From JBFLXN01 sp040755715 [NCBI: Candidatus Edwardsbacteria bacterium] (GTDB lineage Bacteria > Edwardsbacteria > AC1 > JBFLXN01): DNA of 10,569 bases. Positions 1 through 6,189 of this stretch are shown here, in pieces; positions within the stretch are counted from its first letter, which is position 1; each line of letters begins with the position of its first letter. Position numbers and translations under genes: made by a program. The notes under the pieces are model-generated. The model did not search any database and was not told where the DNA came from. It saw only the letters and a list, made by a program, of their open reading frames with translations. Where the stretch lies: contig JBFLXN010000095.1 of the NCBI GenBank assembly GCA_040755715.1, positions 1 through 10,569 of the forward strand, read 5' to 3'.

Positions 1-1
1 A

Positions 2-391
2 AGAGAGATAGAGGGCAGGAATGTAAAGGCACTATTTGATATAGGCTCTTTACCTACATATGTTATTAGAAACTTCTTAGAAGGTGTCCCCATCCGTTTG
101 CTGTCTGAACCTTATAGAATGGCATTGAGAGGAAGAGTGATAGAAGTAAGGGAATACTGTGCTGTTGAAGGCAAGATAGAAGGGTATGCCTTTGATACAA
201 AGGCGATTCCAATTGATGATTTAGGGAAGGTGGATGGAAGAGAAATTGATATCCTTATTGGTGCCTTGACTATGGAGGAACGGGAGATTAGTGTGAACCC
301 TAAAGATAGTACACTTGATTTATCAGGGCTTAAAAGGAGAGAGTTTACTGAATTTTTAGAATTTGAATCAGGGTTAGAGAGTGGAAGTTAA
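2..391 (+). CDS. Retropepsin-like aspartyl protease, 5'-truncated by window edge
   Basis: The reading frame is open from base 2 to the TAA at 389-391, giving about 129 visible residues. A TTG at 98 could be called as a start, but the homologous-looking sequence continues upstream of it, so the gene almost certainly begins before the window. The segment ALFDIGS (about residues 10-16 of the visible part) matches the family's catalytic ALVDTGA/S position. IDILIGALTMEE, about 75 residues later, matches the second conserved beta strand of single-domain retropepsin-like proteins. The second residue of the catalytic triad is Ile rather than Thr or Ser, which is unusual and may mean altered activity. 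The C-terminus is rich in charged residues. No substrate can be inferred. The next gene follows after 22 bases with a strong Shine-Dalgarno, so the two may be co-transcribed. The fold call is fairly secure; activity is not. Confidence 0.7.
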   Translation, partial: REIEGRNVKALFDIGSLPTYVIRNFLEGVPIRLLSEPYRMALRGRVIEVREYCAVEGKIEGYAFDTKAIPIDDLGKVDGREIDILIGALTMEEREISVNPKDSTLDLSGLKRREFTEFLEFESGLESGS

Positions 392-413
392 ATAGTCAGC
401 GAGGAGGTAAGAA

Positions 414-734
414 ATGACTTGGATGCAAATCTTGGCTCAAGGAGCAATCATTGCTACTTTTTTTGCTTTTGGAATTGCTCTGGCAGCGTATTTCAATGGA
501 AAGCACATTAAGGCTGGTGTCTCGGAAATCGCAAAGATAATAGAAAGACTTGAAAGGGGCATAGAAGGAATTGAAAGGGGCATAGAGGAAATCGGAAAGG
601 GCATAGAAGGAATTGGAAAGATGATAGAGGAAATGAGAAAGGATACTGCGGAGATGTTGCTAAAAATGGATGAGCGGGCAGAAGAGAGACATCGGGAAGT
701 AGTTGAACTCATTGCTAAGATCAAAACAGGATAG
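414..734 (+). CDS. Small membrane-anchored coiled-coil protein
   Basis: This 106-residue protein has no recognisable named family. Residues about 4-27 form a single hydrophobic segment rich in Ala, Phe and Ile. Residues 43-77 form five seven-residue units of the type IEGIERG, IEEIGKG and IEGIGKM, with Ile at the repeated hydrophobic positions and Glu, Lys and Arg elsewhere. That is the pattern of a parallel coiled coil. The C-terminal 30 residues are charged and helical. An inner-membrane anchor with a cytoplasmic or periplasmic helical rod is the simplest reading. A strong Shine-Dalgarno, GAGGAGGT at 401-408, lies five bases before the ATG. The gene follows the protease-like gene closely, but a functional link is only inference. 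It ends eight bases before a promoter for the B12 locus, and no terminator is visible between them. Confidence 0.72.
   Translation: MTWMQILAQGAIIATFFAFGIALAAYFNGKHIKAGVSEIAKIIERLERGIEGIERGIEEIGKGIEGIGKMIEEMRKDTAEMLLKMDERAEERHREVVELIAKIKTG
552..635 (+). repeat. Four tandem 21-bp units inside the coiled-coil gene
   Basis: Units at 552-572, 573-593, 594-614 and 615-635 share the pattern GAAAGGGGCATAGARGGAATT with a few changes, and decay in the last copy. Each unit encodes exactly one heptad, so copy-number change would lengthen or shorten the coiled coil without shifting frame. Confidence 0.85.
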
Positions 735-742
735 TTTTTTTC

Positions 743-772
743 TTGACACCGTTGTAATAGTTTCGCTATAAT
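743..772 (+). promoter_or_regulatory. Sigma70-type promoter for the btuFCD transcript
   Basis: A perfect TTGACA at 743-748 and a perfect TATAAT at 767-772 are separated by 18 bases. Transcription would start near 779-780, just upstream of the cobalamin riboswitch at about 795. The -35 box lies only eight bases after the stop codon of the preceding gene. Confidence 0.88.
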
Positions 773-794
773 CATATAAAATTGAATAGAGAAG

Positions 795-1015
795 AGGTGC
801 TCCAATGTTACCCGCCTGTGTCGGGCAGGCATCGGAGAGAATAGGGAATCCCGTGAAAAACGGGAACAGCCCCGCTACTGTAACCCCGCCCTTTCCCTAA
901 AAAGAAAAGGAAAACCTTTTTGACGAGGAACTAAAGCCACTGTCTTGCACTTTTTTTTCAAAAGTGCAGACGGGAAGGCAGTCAAAAAGGGCGGGGAAGT
1001 CAGGAGACCTGCCTC
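795..1015 (+). promoter_or_regulatory. Cobalamin riboswitch aptamer, canonical copy
   Basis: The RNA leader carries the conserved segments of the cobalamin (B12) riboswitch in order. AGGTGCTCC (about 795-803) pairs with GGAG at 834-837. GGGAATCCCGTG follows at about 844-855, CGGGAACAGCCCCGCTACTG at 861-880, GCCACTG at 936-942, GGGAAGGC at 972-979, and the B12 box AAGTCAGGAGACCTGCC at 997-1013. CCCCGCCCTTT (884-894) pairs perfectly with AAAGGGCGGGG (986-996), closing the inner arm. A peripheral hairpin, TGCACTTTT/AAAAGTGCA at 946-968, sits between GCCACTG and GGGAAGGC. Another GC-rich hairpin occupies 811-830. Binding of a cobalamin would be expected to repress the downstream uptake genes. Confidence 0.95.
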
Positions 1016-1020
1016 TTCAG

Positions 1021-1046
1021 TAGGGGTTCAAAATTTTGAACCTCTA
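1021..1046 (+). promoter_or_regulatory. Hairpin just downstream of the B12 aptamer
   Basis: This 26-base inverted repeat runs from TAGGGGTTCAAAA into TTTTGAACCTCTA with a single G-U pair. It begins eight bases after the B12 box and overlaps the place where a post-aptamer hairpin would form. It may be part of the expression platform. No U-run follows it, so it is not itself a terminator. Confidence 0.5.
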
Positions 1047-1088
1047 CCTATCGTTTGCCTTCGAGGGAAGGAGATGGATTTGATTATT

Positions 1089-1130
1089 TCCCAATCTTTT
1101 GTTACCTCGAAGATTGGGATTTCTATTTAT
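1089..1130 (+). terminator. Candidate riboswitch-controlled intrinsic terminator
   Basis: TCCCAATCTT (1089-1098) and AAGATTGGGA (1110-1119) form a perfect 10-bp stem with an 11-base loop, followed by the U-rich tail TTTCTATTTAT. CTTCGAGG at 1059-1066 is exactly complementary to CCTCGAAG at 1105-1112, which overlaps the loop and descending arm. That pairing could serve as an antiterminator. The arrangement suggests transcriptional attenuation of btuFCD. The stem is only moderately GC-rich and the U tract is interrupted, so strength is uncertain. Confidence 0.55.
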
Positions 1131-1248
1131 GTTAAGAAGATACCACGAAAGCACGAAATCAGAAAAAAATAATATGCTGATAAGGTCGTATGGGAATACA
1201 GAAGGAAAATGTTTCATACATATCAGCATTTCACCCTATTACCGCCGT

Positions 1249-2160
1249 ATGTTTTCTAGACTTCCATTCATTCACTGTCTATCTTGTCTTTTTCTTGTAT
1301 TAGTCCTTCTCTCCTGCACTCAGGAGAAGCAAAGGGAACCCAGTTTTTTTCTTGTTGATGACCTGGGAAGAGAAGTCTATTTTGCCAAAGTCCCGCAACG
1401 CATAATTTCATTAGCCCCAAGCATTACGGAAATAATCTCCGCTCTTAACGTTGGAGATAGATTAGTCGGTGTGACTTCTCACTGCAACTACCCACCTGAG
1501 GCAAAAACAAAATTTAAGGTTGGCGATTTTGCTAATCCCAACCTTGAAAGAATTGCGGTTCTGAAACCCGATTTAATCCTTTTGACTTCTCAAGGACAGA
1601 GCCAGCTTTTAACAAAACTTGAAGGACTGAAATTAAATAATTTTGTGATTCAAGCAGAATCGGTAGAAAAAATCTATCATTCTATAGAATTATTAGGAAC
1701 AATTTTAGGGAAGAGAACAATTGCCGATAGTTTAGTTCAGGAAATGAAACAAGGATTTGCTCAACTTGATAGTTTGGTAAGAGCAGAAAATTTAACAAGT
1801 CCTCGGCCAAGAGTCTTTTTTGAATTAAGTGACAATCCCCTGATGACGGCTGGAGAAAATTCGTTCATTGGTGAACTTATTCACCGCGCTGGCGGAATGA
1901 ATATCGCCACTGATTTGAGTCAATCATACGCAGTTATCAATTCCGAGCGAGTGATTGAGGCTAATCCTCAAGTAATCATTATGGCACATCCTGTAAGTGA
2001 CAAAAGAGAAATCGCAGAACGAATTGGCTGGAGTAAGATATCTGCAATAAAAACTGGCAGGGTTTATTTCAACCTTGACTTAGACCTTTTGATGCGACCG
2101 GGACCGAGAGTAGTCCAAGGCGCAGAAGAACTCTTCAGGTGTTTCTATTTACACAGATGA
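1249..2160 (+). CDS. btuF: Cobalamin-binding periplasmic lipoprotein BtuF
   Basis: This is the substrate-binding protein of the B12 ABC importer, 303 residues from the ATG at 1249. The N-terminus (Arg4, hydrophobic run 11-21, then LLSC with Cys23) is a lipoprotein signal, so the mature protein is probably anchored by a lipid at Cys23. The Fe/B12 periplasmic-binding fold is seen in VPQRIISLAPSITEII (about 48-63), GDRLVGVTSHCNYPPEA (69-85) and GDFANPNLERIAVLKPDLIL (92-111), followed by the long linking helix and a second lobe ending in a PRVVQGAEEL helix. Other in-frame starts exist at 1174 (ATG) and 1099 (TTG). The TTG lies inside the proposed terminator loop, and 1249 puts the signal peptide right at the N-terminus, though no clear Shine-Dalgarno precedes it. 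The B12 riboswitch upstream and cob genes downstream favour corrinoid over siderophore. The last codons and stop are embedded in a dispersed repeat. Confidence 0.9.
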   Translation: MFSRLPFIHCLSCLFLVLVLLSCTQEKQREPSFFLVDDLGREVYFAKVPQRIISLAPSITEIISALNVGDRLVGVTSHCNYPPEAKTKFKVGDFANPNLERIAVLKPDLILLTSQGQSQLLTKLEGLKLNNFVIQAESVEKIYHSIELLGTILGKRTIADSLVQEMKQGFAQLDSLVRAENLTSPRPRVFFELSDNPLMTAGENSFIGELIHRAGGMNIATDLSQSYAVINSERVIEANPQVIIMAHPVSDKREIAERIGWSKISAIKTGRVYFNLDLDLLMRPGPRVVQGAEELFRCFYLHR

Positions 2161-2195
2161 TCACAGATAAAAAGACACAAATCAACACAGATATT
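2152..2195 (+). repeat. CACAGAT-type dispersed repeat overlapping the btuF stop codon
   Basis: Positions 2152-2173 match 8132-8153, inside the second riboswitch, at 21 of 22 bases. The btuF TGA stop at 2158-2160 lies inside the match. Further CACAGAT/ACACAAAT words continue to about 2195. The same word family recurs in other spacers of the window. Confidence 0.7.
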
Positions 2196-2234
2196 TCTCT
2201 CATGAAATCTTGCCACTTCGGAATTTGAATAAGC

Positions 2235-2341
2235 AACCACGGATTTCACGGACTCGCCCGTCCCGATTTCATCGGGACGCCCGAGGGATTAAATGGATTA
2301 AAAAATATTAAAATCTGTGAAAATCTGTGTCCTCTGTGGTT
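2235..2341. repeat. Composite palindromic repeat between btuF and btuC
   Basis: AACCAC (2235-2240) and GTGGTT (2336-2341) are the outer arms. Inside lies the palindrome TCCCGATTTCATCGGGA (2261-2277), flanked by CTCG/CGAG. The second half contains two tandem AAATCTGTG words. A related element lies at 7635-7763 with the same outer arms and the shared words CTCGCCCG and CGAGGGATTA. The element runs to within 11 bases of the btuC start, so btuC has no visible Shine-Dalgarno. It may be a folded spacer within one transcript or a remnant of a small mobile repeat. Confidence 0.7.
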
Positions 2342-2351
2342 CCATATCTTG

Positions 2352-3314
2352 ATGCATAAAAAAGGGAAATCTATAACACCCATCTTCGTATTTCTTTTCT
2401 GCCTACTGCTAATTGTTGCTATCGCTTCTCTTCTAATTGGACCGGCTTCGTTTTCTTTTTCCATTGTCTGGCAATTGAGATTTCCCCGGCTTCTTCTGGC
2501 TATCTTAGTTGGCAGCACTTTAGCCATTTCAGGAGGGGCATTGCAAGGCATCCTGCGCAATCCTCTGGCTGACCCTTACATCCTGGGTATTTCTTCCGGA
2601 GCGGCTTGTGGAGCTTCTTTCGCCCTCATTAGTGGTCTTAAAGTGGGTCTTTTGGGTTCCCTTTTTGTCCCTTTGATGGCTTTTACTGGTGGAGTTTTTA
2701 CAATTTTCGTTGTCTATCACCTGGCAAAAGTCGGCACCAAAATACCGTCAGATACCCTTTTGCTTTCTGGAGTGATTATCGGTTCATTCTTCGCTGCCCT
2801 GATTATGTTAATAATGGCCTTAGCCAGACGGGAACTAGTGGAAATCATTTACCTTCTGATGGGAAACCTCGGTATTATTTTTTATGAAAGAACAATTCCT
2901 CTTTTTGTGGTTGTGGCGGCAATTGCGTTCTTTACTAATATTATTATCTTCTCGCATTCGCGTGATTTGAATCTTTTTTCCTTAGGCGAAGAGGAAGCCC
3001 AAGAATTAGGGGTAGAAATTGAAATGGTAAAACGAAGAATCTTCTTTGTCACTTCACTGAGTATTGGAGCAATGGTTTCTTTAAGCGGTGCTATCGGTTT
3101 TATCGGACTGGTGATACCTCATCTGGCGAGGATATTAGTTGGTCCTGATTATCGATACCTAATTCCGACTTCCTTTTTGATGGGCTCAAGTTTGTTAATC
3201 ATTGCTGACACTATGGCAAGAACCATCTGTCCTTTTGAAATCCCGGTTGGTGTTATTACCGCTCTTTTCGGTGTGCCATTTTTCATCTATCTTTTGAGAT
3301 TACGGAAAAAGTAG
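2352..3314 (+). CDS. btuC: Cobalamin ABC transporter permease BtuC (FecCD family)
   Basis: This is the membrane subunit of the importer, 320 residues from the ATG at 2352; the TTG at 2349 is less likely. It has FecCD-family hallmarks: RFPRLLLAILVGSTLAISGG followed by LQGILRNPLADPYILGISSG (about residues 40-85), and the cytoplasmic coupling segment SLGEEEAQELGVE (about 210-222). Later come GAIGFIGLVIPHLAR (about 245-259) and the C-terminal EIPVGVITALFGVPFFIYLL. Length and hydrophobic profile suit the family's roughly ten membrane helices. BtuC works as a dimer with BtuD and receives substrate from BtuF. Sequence alone does not separate B12 from haem or siderophore permeases; the riboswitch and neighbours do. 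It follows btuF after a 191-base repeat-filled spacer with no terminator, so it probably shares the transcript. Confidence 0.92.
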   Translation: MHKKGKSITPIFVFLFCLLLIVAIASLLIGPASFSFSIVWQLRFPRLLLAILVGSTLAISGGALQGILRNPLADPYILGISSGAACGASFALISGLKVGLLGSLFVPLMAFTGGVFTIFVVYHLAKVGTKIPSDTLLLSGVIIGSFFAALIMLIMALARRELVEIIYLLMGNLGIIFYERTIPLFVVVAAIAFFTNIIIFSHSRDLNLFSLGEEEAQELGVEIEMVKRRIFFVTSLSIGAMVSLSGAIGFIGLVIPHLARILVGPDYRYLIPTSFLMGSSLLIIADTMARTICPFEIPVGVITALFGVPFFIYLLRLRKK

Positions 3315-3405
3315 TAGGGTTGAAACCACGAATGAACACTAATAGATACTAAGAGAAACTTATAGAAATTGATAGAAATTTGTTGAAACTTACGGGAATT
3401 TTAAG
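3315..3405 (+). other. btuC-btuD spacer with degenerate repeat words
   Basis: This 91-base AT-rich spacer starts with AACCACGAATGAACAC and continues with loosely repeated words (TAGATACTAAGAG, TAGAAATTGATAGAAATTTG). It resembles the ACCAC-type repeats elsewhere in the window but lacks the closing arm. No promoter, terminator or clear Shine-Dalgarno is visible. Confidence 0.45.
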
Positions 3406-4194
3406 ATGATTACTGTAAAAAATCTCAATTTTGCTTACCATCAAGAACCTGTTCTAGAGAATCTGACTTTTTCCGTTCAAGATGGTGAGTTTTGCGGATT
3501 GATTGGACCGAACGGTTCTGGCAAATCTACTTTACTTAAATGCCTTTGTGGGATTCTAAAACCGCAAAACGGCGAAATTTTCATTGGCCAAAATAATCTT
3601 CTTTCTCTCAAATCAAAAGAAATTGCCCAAAGAATCGCAGTCGTGCCACAGGAAAGTCACTTTGCTTTTAATTTTACTTGTTATGAAATTGTTCTCTTTG
3701 GTAGGTCACCTTATCTTAAAGGATTACAGAGTGAAAGAAGAGAAGATCATGAAATAGCCCTGGAGGCTCTGAGATTGACCGGTGCTCTGAAACTGGCTGA
3801 CCATTCAATCAATGAGATTTCCGGAGGCGAACGGCAGAAGGTAGTAATTGCCCGAGCATTGGCACAAAATCCCAAAATTTTGCTTTTAGACGAACCAACT
3901 TCCCATCTTGACATTGACCATCAATTAGAGATTCTGGAACTTCTAAAGAGACTAAATCAGCAAAAAAATCTGACTGTTATTTTTGTTTCACATGATTTAA
4001 ATTTAGCCAGTGAATATTGTCAACGATTAATTCTTTTAGACGGAGGACAAATCAAAGCAGTTGGTTCGCCTGAAGAAATCATCCGATCTGATTTGATTTA
4101 TGAAGTCTACGGAGTTTCTGCGGTAATTCAAAAAAATCCACTCAGTGGAACGCCCCACCTCTGGGTAGCACCTAAAAGTCGTTCTATAATCTAA
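3406..4194 (+). CDS. btuD: Cobalamin ABC transporter ATP-binding protein BtuD
   Basis: This is the cytoplasmic ATPase of the importer, 262 residues, the usual length for FepC/BtuD/HmuV-type subunits. All nucleotide-binding motifs are intact: Walker A GPNGSGKST (34-42), Q-loop Gln82 in VPQES, signature ISGGE (138-142), Walker B ILLLDE (158-163), D-loop SHLD (166-169) and switch His196 in VSHD. The C-terminal tail after about residue 215 has the GSPEEIIRSDLIYEVYGV segment typical of iron-complex/B12 ATPases. It would drive the BtuC dimer. The start at 3406 lacks a strong Shine-Dalgarno, but the N-terminus MITVKNLNFAY aligns naturally with the family. A receptor fragment follows after 27 bases. 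Confidence 0.93.
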   Translation: MITVKNLNFAYHQEPVLENLTFSVQDGEFCGLIGPNGSGKSTLLKCLCGILKPQNGEIFIGQNNLLSLKSKEIAQRIAVVPQESHFAFNFTCYEIVLFGRSPYLKGLQSERREDHEIALEALRLTGALKLADHSINEISGGERQKVVIARALAQNPKILLLDEPTSHLDIDHQLEILELLKRLNQQKNLTVIFVSHDLNLASEYCQRLILLDGGQIKAVGSPEEIIRSDLIYEVYGVSAVIQKNPLSGTPHLWVAPKSRSII

Positions 4195-4221
4195 AAAAAA
4201 CGCGAATAGGAGAGATAGAAA

Positions 4222-4383
4222 ATGGCATCGTTCCTTTTGTTGTTTCTTCTACAGGTTAGCGCTGAGATAGACACTACTAAAATTCCTATTTATCAATTAA
4301 AGCCAATTATCATCACGGCCCGGCGTATTCCAGAAGATTTCTATAAGAGTCTGCGAACTATCACTGCTAAACCTGCCCGTTGA
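4222..4383 (+). pseudogene. N-terminal remnant of a TonB-dependent receptor
   Basis: A good Shine-Dalgarno, AGGAGA at 4208-4213, precedes the ATG at 4222. The frame encodes only 53 residues and stops at TGA 4381-4383. The N-terminus (MASFLLLFLLQVSA) is a short export signal. LKPIIITARRIPEDFYKSLR (about 26-45) has the form of a TonB box, comparable to LPEVVVTATRTP in the intact receptor at 8496. A plug and 22-strand barrel should follow but are absent in every frame, because cobU begins at 4440. The most likely reading is a receptor gene that once closed a btuFCD-btuB operon and was cut by deletion or by insertion of the cobUTSC block. A genuine small exported peptide is possible but less likely. 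Confidence 0.72.
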
Positions 4384-4439
4384 GCAGGGAAGCAGAGCTA
4401 ACGGTCGGGGCGGTCAGGAGCGTAAGTGAGACATATTTT

Positions 4440-5006
4440 ATGGATGGAAAGATAATTTTTGTGCTTGGTGGTGCAAGAAGTGGAAAGAGTTCATTTGCCA
4501 TGGCTGAGGCATTGAAGATTAACGGTAGAAAGGCATATATCGCCACGGCAGAAGCACTTGATGAAGAGATGAAACAGAGAATAGAAAGACACAAAATAGC
4601 TCGCGGCCCTGGGTGGGATACCTATGAAGAGCCATTGGAGATTGCCGAAGTTATTAAGAAAATAGAAGGTAAATATAGGGCAATAGTTATTGACTGTCTC
4701 ACGCTCTGGCTTTCTAATTTGATGTGCAGAACACAGAATAAAGAGCAGAGAGCGCAGACTATGGAAACAGACATCCAGAGATTTTTGGATAAACTAAAAA
4801 TGTTTAGAGATGATTCATCTTGTACTCTTATTTCTGGGTTCCGTATCCTGTTCATCGTCTCAAACGAGGTAGGCATGGGAATAGTGCCAGAAAATGAATT
4901 CGCAAGAAAATTCAGGGACACGGCCGGATTTTTAAATCAGAAGATAGCAGAGATAGCGGATGAGGTATATTTTGTTACAGCAGGAATACCATTAAGAATA
5001 AAGTAG
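4440..5006 (+). CDS. cobU: Adenosylcobinamide kinase / AdoCbi-phosphate guanylyltransferase CobU
   Basis: This bifunctional enzyme phosphorylates adenosylcobinamide and transfers GMP to give AdoCbi-GDP. It has 188 residues from the ATG at 4440, close to the family length. It shows the P-loop GGARSGKS (10-17) and RIERHKIARGPGWDTYEEP (48-66), whose His51 fits the family's guanylylated histidine. Also present are IVIDCLTLWLSNL and the long C-terminal signature IVSNEVGMGIVPENEFARKF...NQKIAEIADEVYFVTAGIPL. The segment before VSNEVG (SSCTLISGFRILF) looks about ten residues longer than usual. An upstream in-frame TTG at 4380 would add residues overlapping the broken receptor and is not preferred. 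No close Shine-Dalgarno is seen. It is the first of four genes in biosynthetic order. Confidence 0.95.
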   Translation: MDGKIIFVLGGARSGKSSFAMAEALKINGRKAYIATAEALDEEMKQRIERHKIARGPGWDTYEEPLEIAEVIKKIEGKYRAIVIDCLTLWLSNLMCRTQNKEQRAQTMETDIQRFLDKLKMFRDDSSCTLISGFRILFIVSNEVGMGIVPENEFARKFRDTAGFLNQKIAEIADEVYFVTAGIPLRIK

Positions 5007-5036
5007 AAGCTGTTCAAACACTCAAAAAGAGGAATT

Positions 5037-6140
5037 ATGAAACTCGAAGAGATTTTAAAAACTATTGTTTCGGTTAATGAAAAATTCTACGAATTGGCTC
5101 AAAGACGGCTTGATAATCTCACAAAGCCACAGGGAAGTCTTGGAAGACTTGAGGAGTTTGCCAGAAGGCTTGTCGCAATCACAGAAAACAGCATACCTGG
5201 CCTTGATAAGAAAATTATCTTCACTTTTGTAGGTGACCATGGAGTCGCAGAAGAAGGGGTTTCTGCATATCCAAAAGAGGTCACGAGGCAGATGGTATTC
5301 AATTTCCTCAATGGAGGTGCTGGAATCAATGTGCTGGCAAAACATGCAGGGGCAGAGGTGATTGTCGTTGACATAGGAGTTAATTTTGATTTCACCCAAT
5401 CCTTTTGGAAAAGGGAAGCTGAGGAAGATTTAAAGGAAAGCAAGGGGGGATTATTTATCTCAAAAAAGGTTGTCAGAGGTACAAGGAATATCAGAAAAGG
5501 ACCTGCTTTAACAAGAGATGAGGCTATAAAATGCATAGAGGTTGGGATAGAGCTTGCCAATGAATATACAAAAAAAGATTATAAAATCTTTGCTACAGGT
5601 GATATGGGTATCGCAAATACAACTCCGTCATCTGCAATAGCCAGCGTTCTAACAGGTAGACCTGTATCAGAGGTAACAAGTAGAGGTACAGGCATAGGAG
5701 ATGATGCATTAAGAAACAAGATTGAGGTAATTGAAGATGCAATCTCTATCAATAAACCTGACCCAAAAGACCCGATTGATGTTCTTTCAAAGGTCGGCGG
5801 CACTGAAATTGGAGGTATTGCTGGACTAATTATCGGCGCAGCCGCAAACAAAGTTCCTGTTGTCATTGACGGCTTTATATCCACTGCCGGAGCGTTAATA
5901 GCCTATTGCCTTGAACCGAAGACAAAAGACTATACCTTTGCAGGACACAACTCTGTTGAGATTGGACATAAGGCGATGCTTGAAAAGATTGGGTTGAGGT
6001 CCATTCTTGACCTAGATTTAAGGCTCGGTGAAGGCACGGGCGCGGCACTGGCAATGTCTTTAATAGAGGCAGGACTTAAGATTTATAAAGAGATGGCAAC
6101 CTTTAGTGAGGCGGGGGTATCGAAAAAGAATAACCAATAA
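5037..6140 (+). CDS. cobT: Nicotinate-nucleotide:dimethylbenzimidazole phosphoribosyltransferase CobT
   Basis: CobT activates the lower-ligand base, making alpha-ribazole phosphate from nicotinate mononucleotide and 5,6-dimethylbenzimidazole or another base. The product is 367 residues, close to the usual 350-360. Clear family signatures are [20 protein letters not shown] (about 27-46), [22 protein letters not shown] (63-84), [26 protein letters not shown] and GTGIGDDAL. The C-terminal [20 protein letters not shown] contains the expected catalytic Glu, at about residue 332. GAGGA sits just before the ATG. The extreme C-terminus (SKKNNQ) is encoded by the start of a repeat-like spacer and may be a recent change. 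The lower-ligand specificity cannot be read from the sequence. It lies 30 bases after cobU. Confidence 0.96.
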   Translation: MKLEEILKTIVSVNEKFYELAQRRLDNLTKPQGSLGRLEEFARRLVAITENSIPGLDKKIIFTFVGDHGVAEEGVSAYPKEVTRQMVFNFLNGGAGINVLAKHAGAEVIVVDIGVNFDFTQSFWKREAEEDLKESKGGLFISKKVVRGTRNIRKGPALTRDEAIKCIEVGIELANEYTKKDYKIFATGDMGIANTTPSSAIASVLTGRPVSEVTSRGTGIGDDALRNKIEVIEDAISINKPDPKDPIDVLSKVGGTEIGGIAGLIIGAAANKVPVVIDGFISTAGALIAYCLEPKTKDYTFAGHNSVEIGHKAMLEKIGLRSILDLDLRLGEGTGAALAMSLIEAGLKIYKEMATFSEAGVSKKNNQ

Positions 6141-6186
6141 CCAAATTACAATAACCAGACATTTTGGAATTTGATCATTGGAATTT
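6131..6186. repeat. AACCAAT/TTGGAATTT repeat spacer between cobT and cobS
   Basis: ATAACCA-type words repeat three times at 6130-6158. TTGGAATTT occurs twice, at 6164-6172 and 6178-6186. This word family differs from the ACCAC/CACAGAT repeats that fill the spacers around the btu genes. It overlaps the last codons of cobT and ends just before the cobS ATG. Confidence 0.55.
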
Positions 6187-6189
6187 AAT

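Noticed and set aside
437-832. Reverse-strand ORF of 131 codons
   Set aside because: It mirrors the tandem-repeat coiled-coil gene, has a Ser/Ile-rich antisense composition and runs across the promoter.
945-1172. Forward ORF of 75 codons in the riboswitch leader
   Set aside because: It overlaps conserved aptamer segments and has no protein-like features or ribosome-binding site.
1099-1248. A longer btuF starting at TTG 1099
   Set aside because: It would start inside the proposed terminator loop, lacks a ribosome-binding site and buries the lipoprotein signal 50 residues from the N-terminus.
4380-4439. TTG start extending cobU upstream by 20 codons
   Set aside because: The extension overlaps the broken receptor frame and does not resemble CobU N-termini, which begin right before the P-loop strand.
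5099-5560. Reverse-strand ORF of 153 codons within cobT
   Set aside because: A shadow of a clearly conserved gene on the other strand; no family signature.
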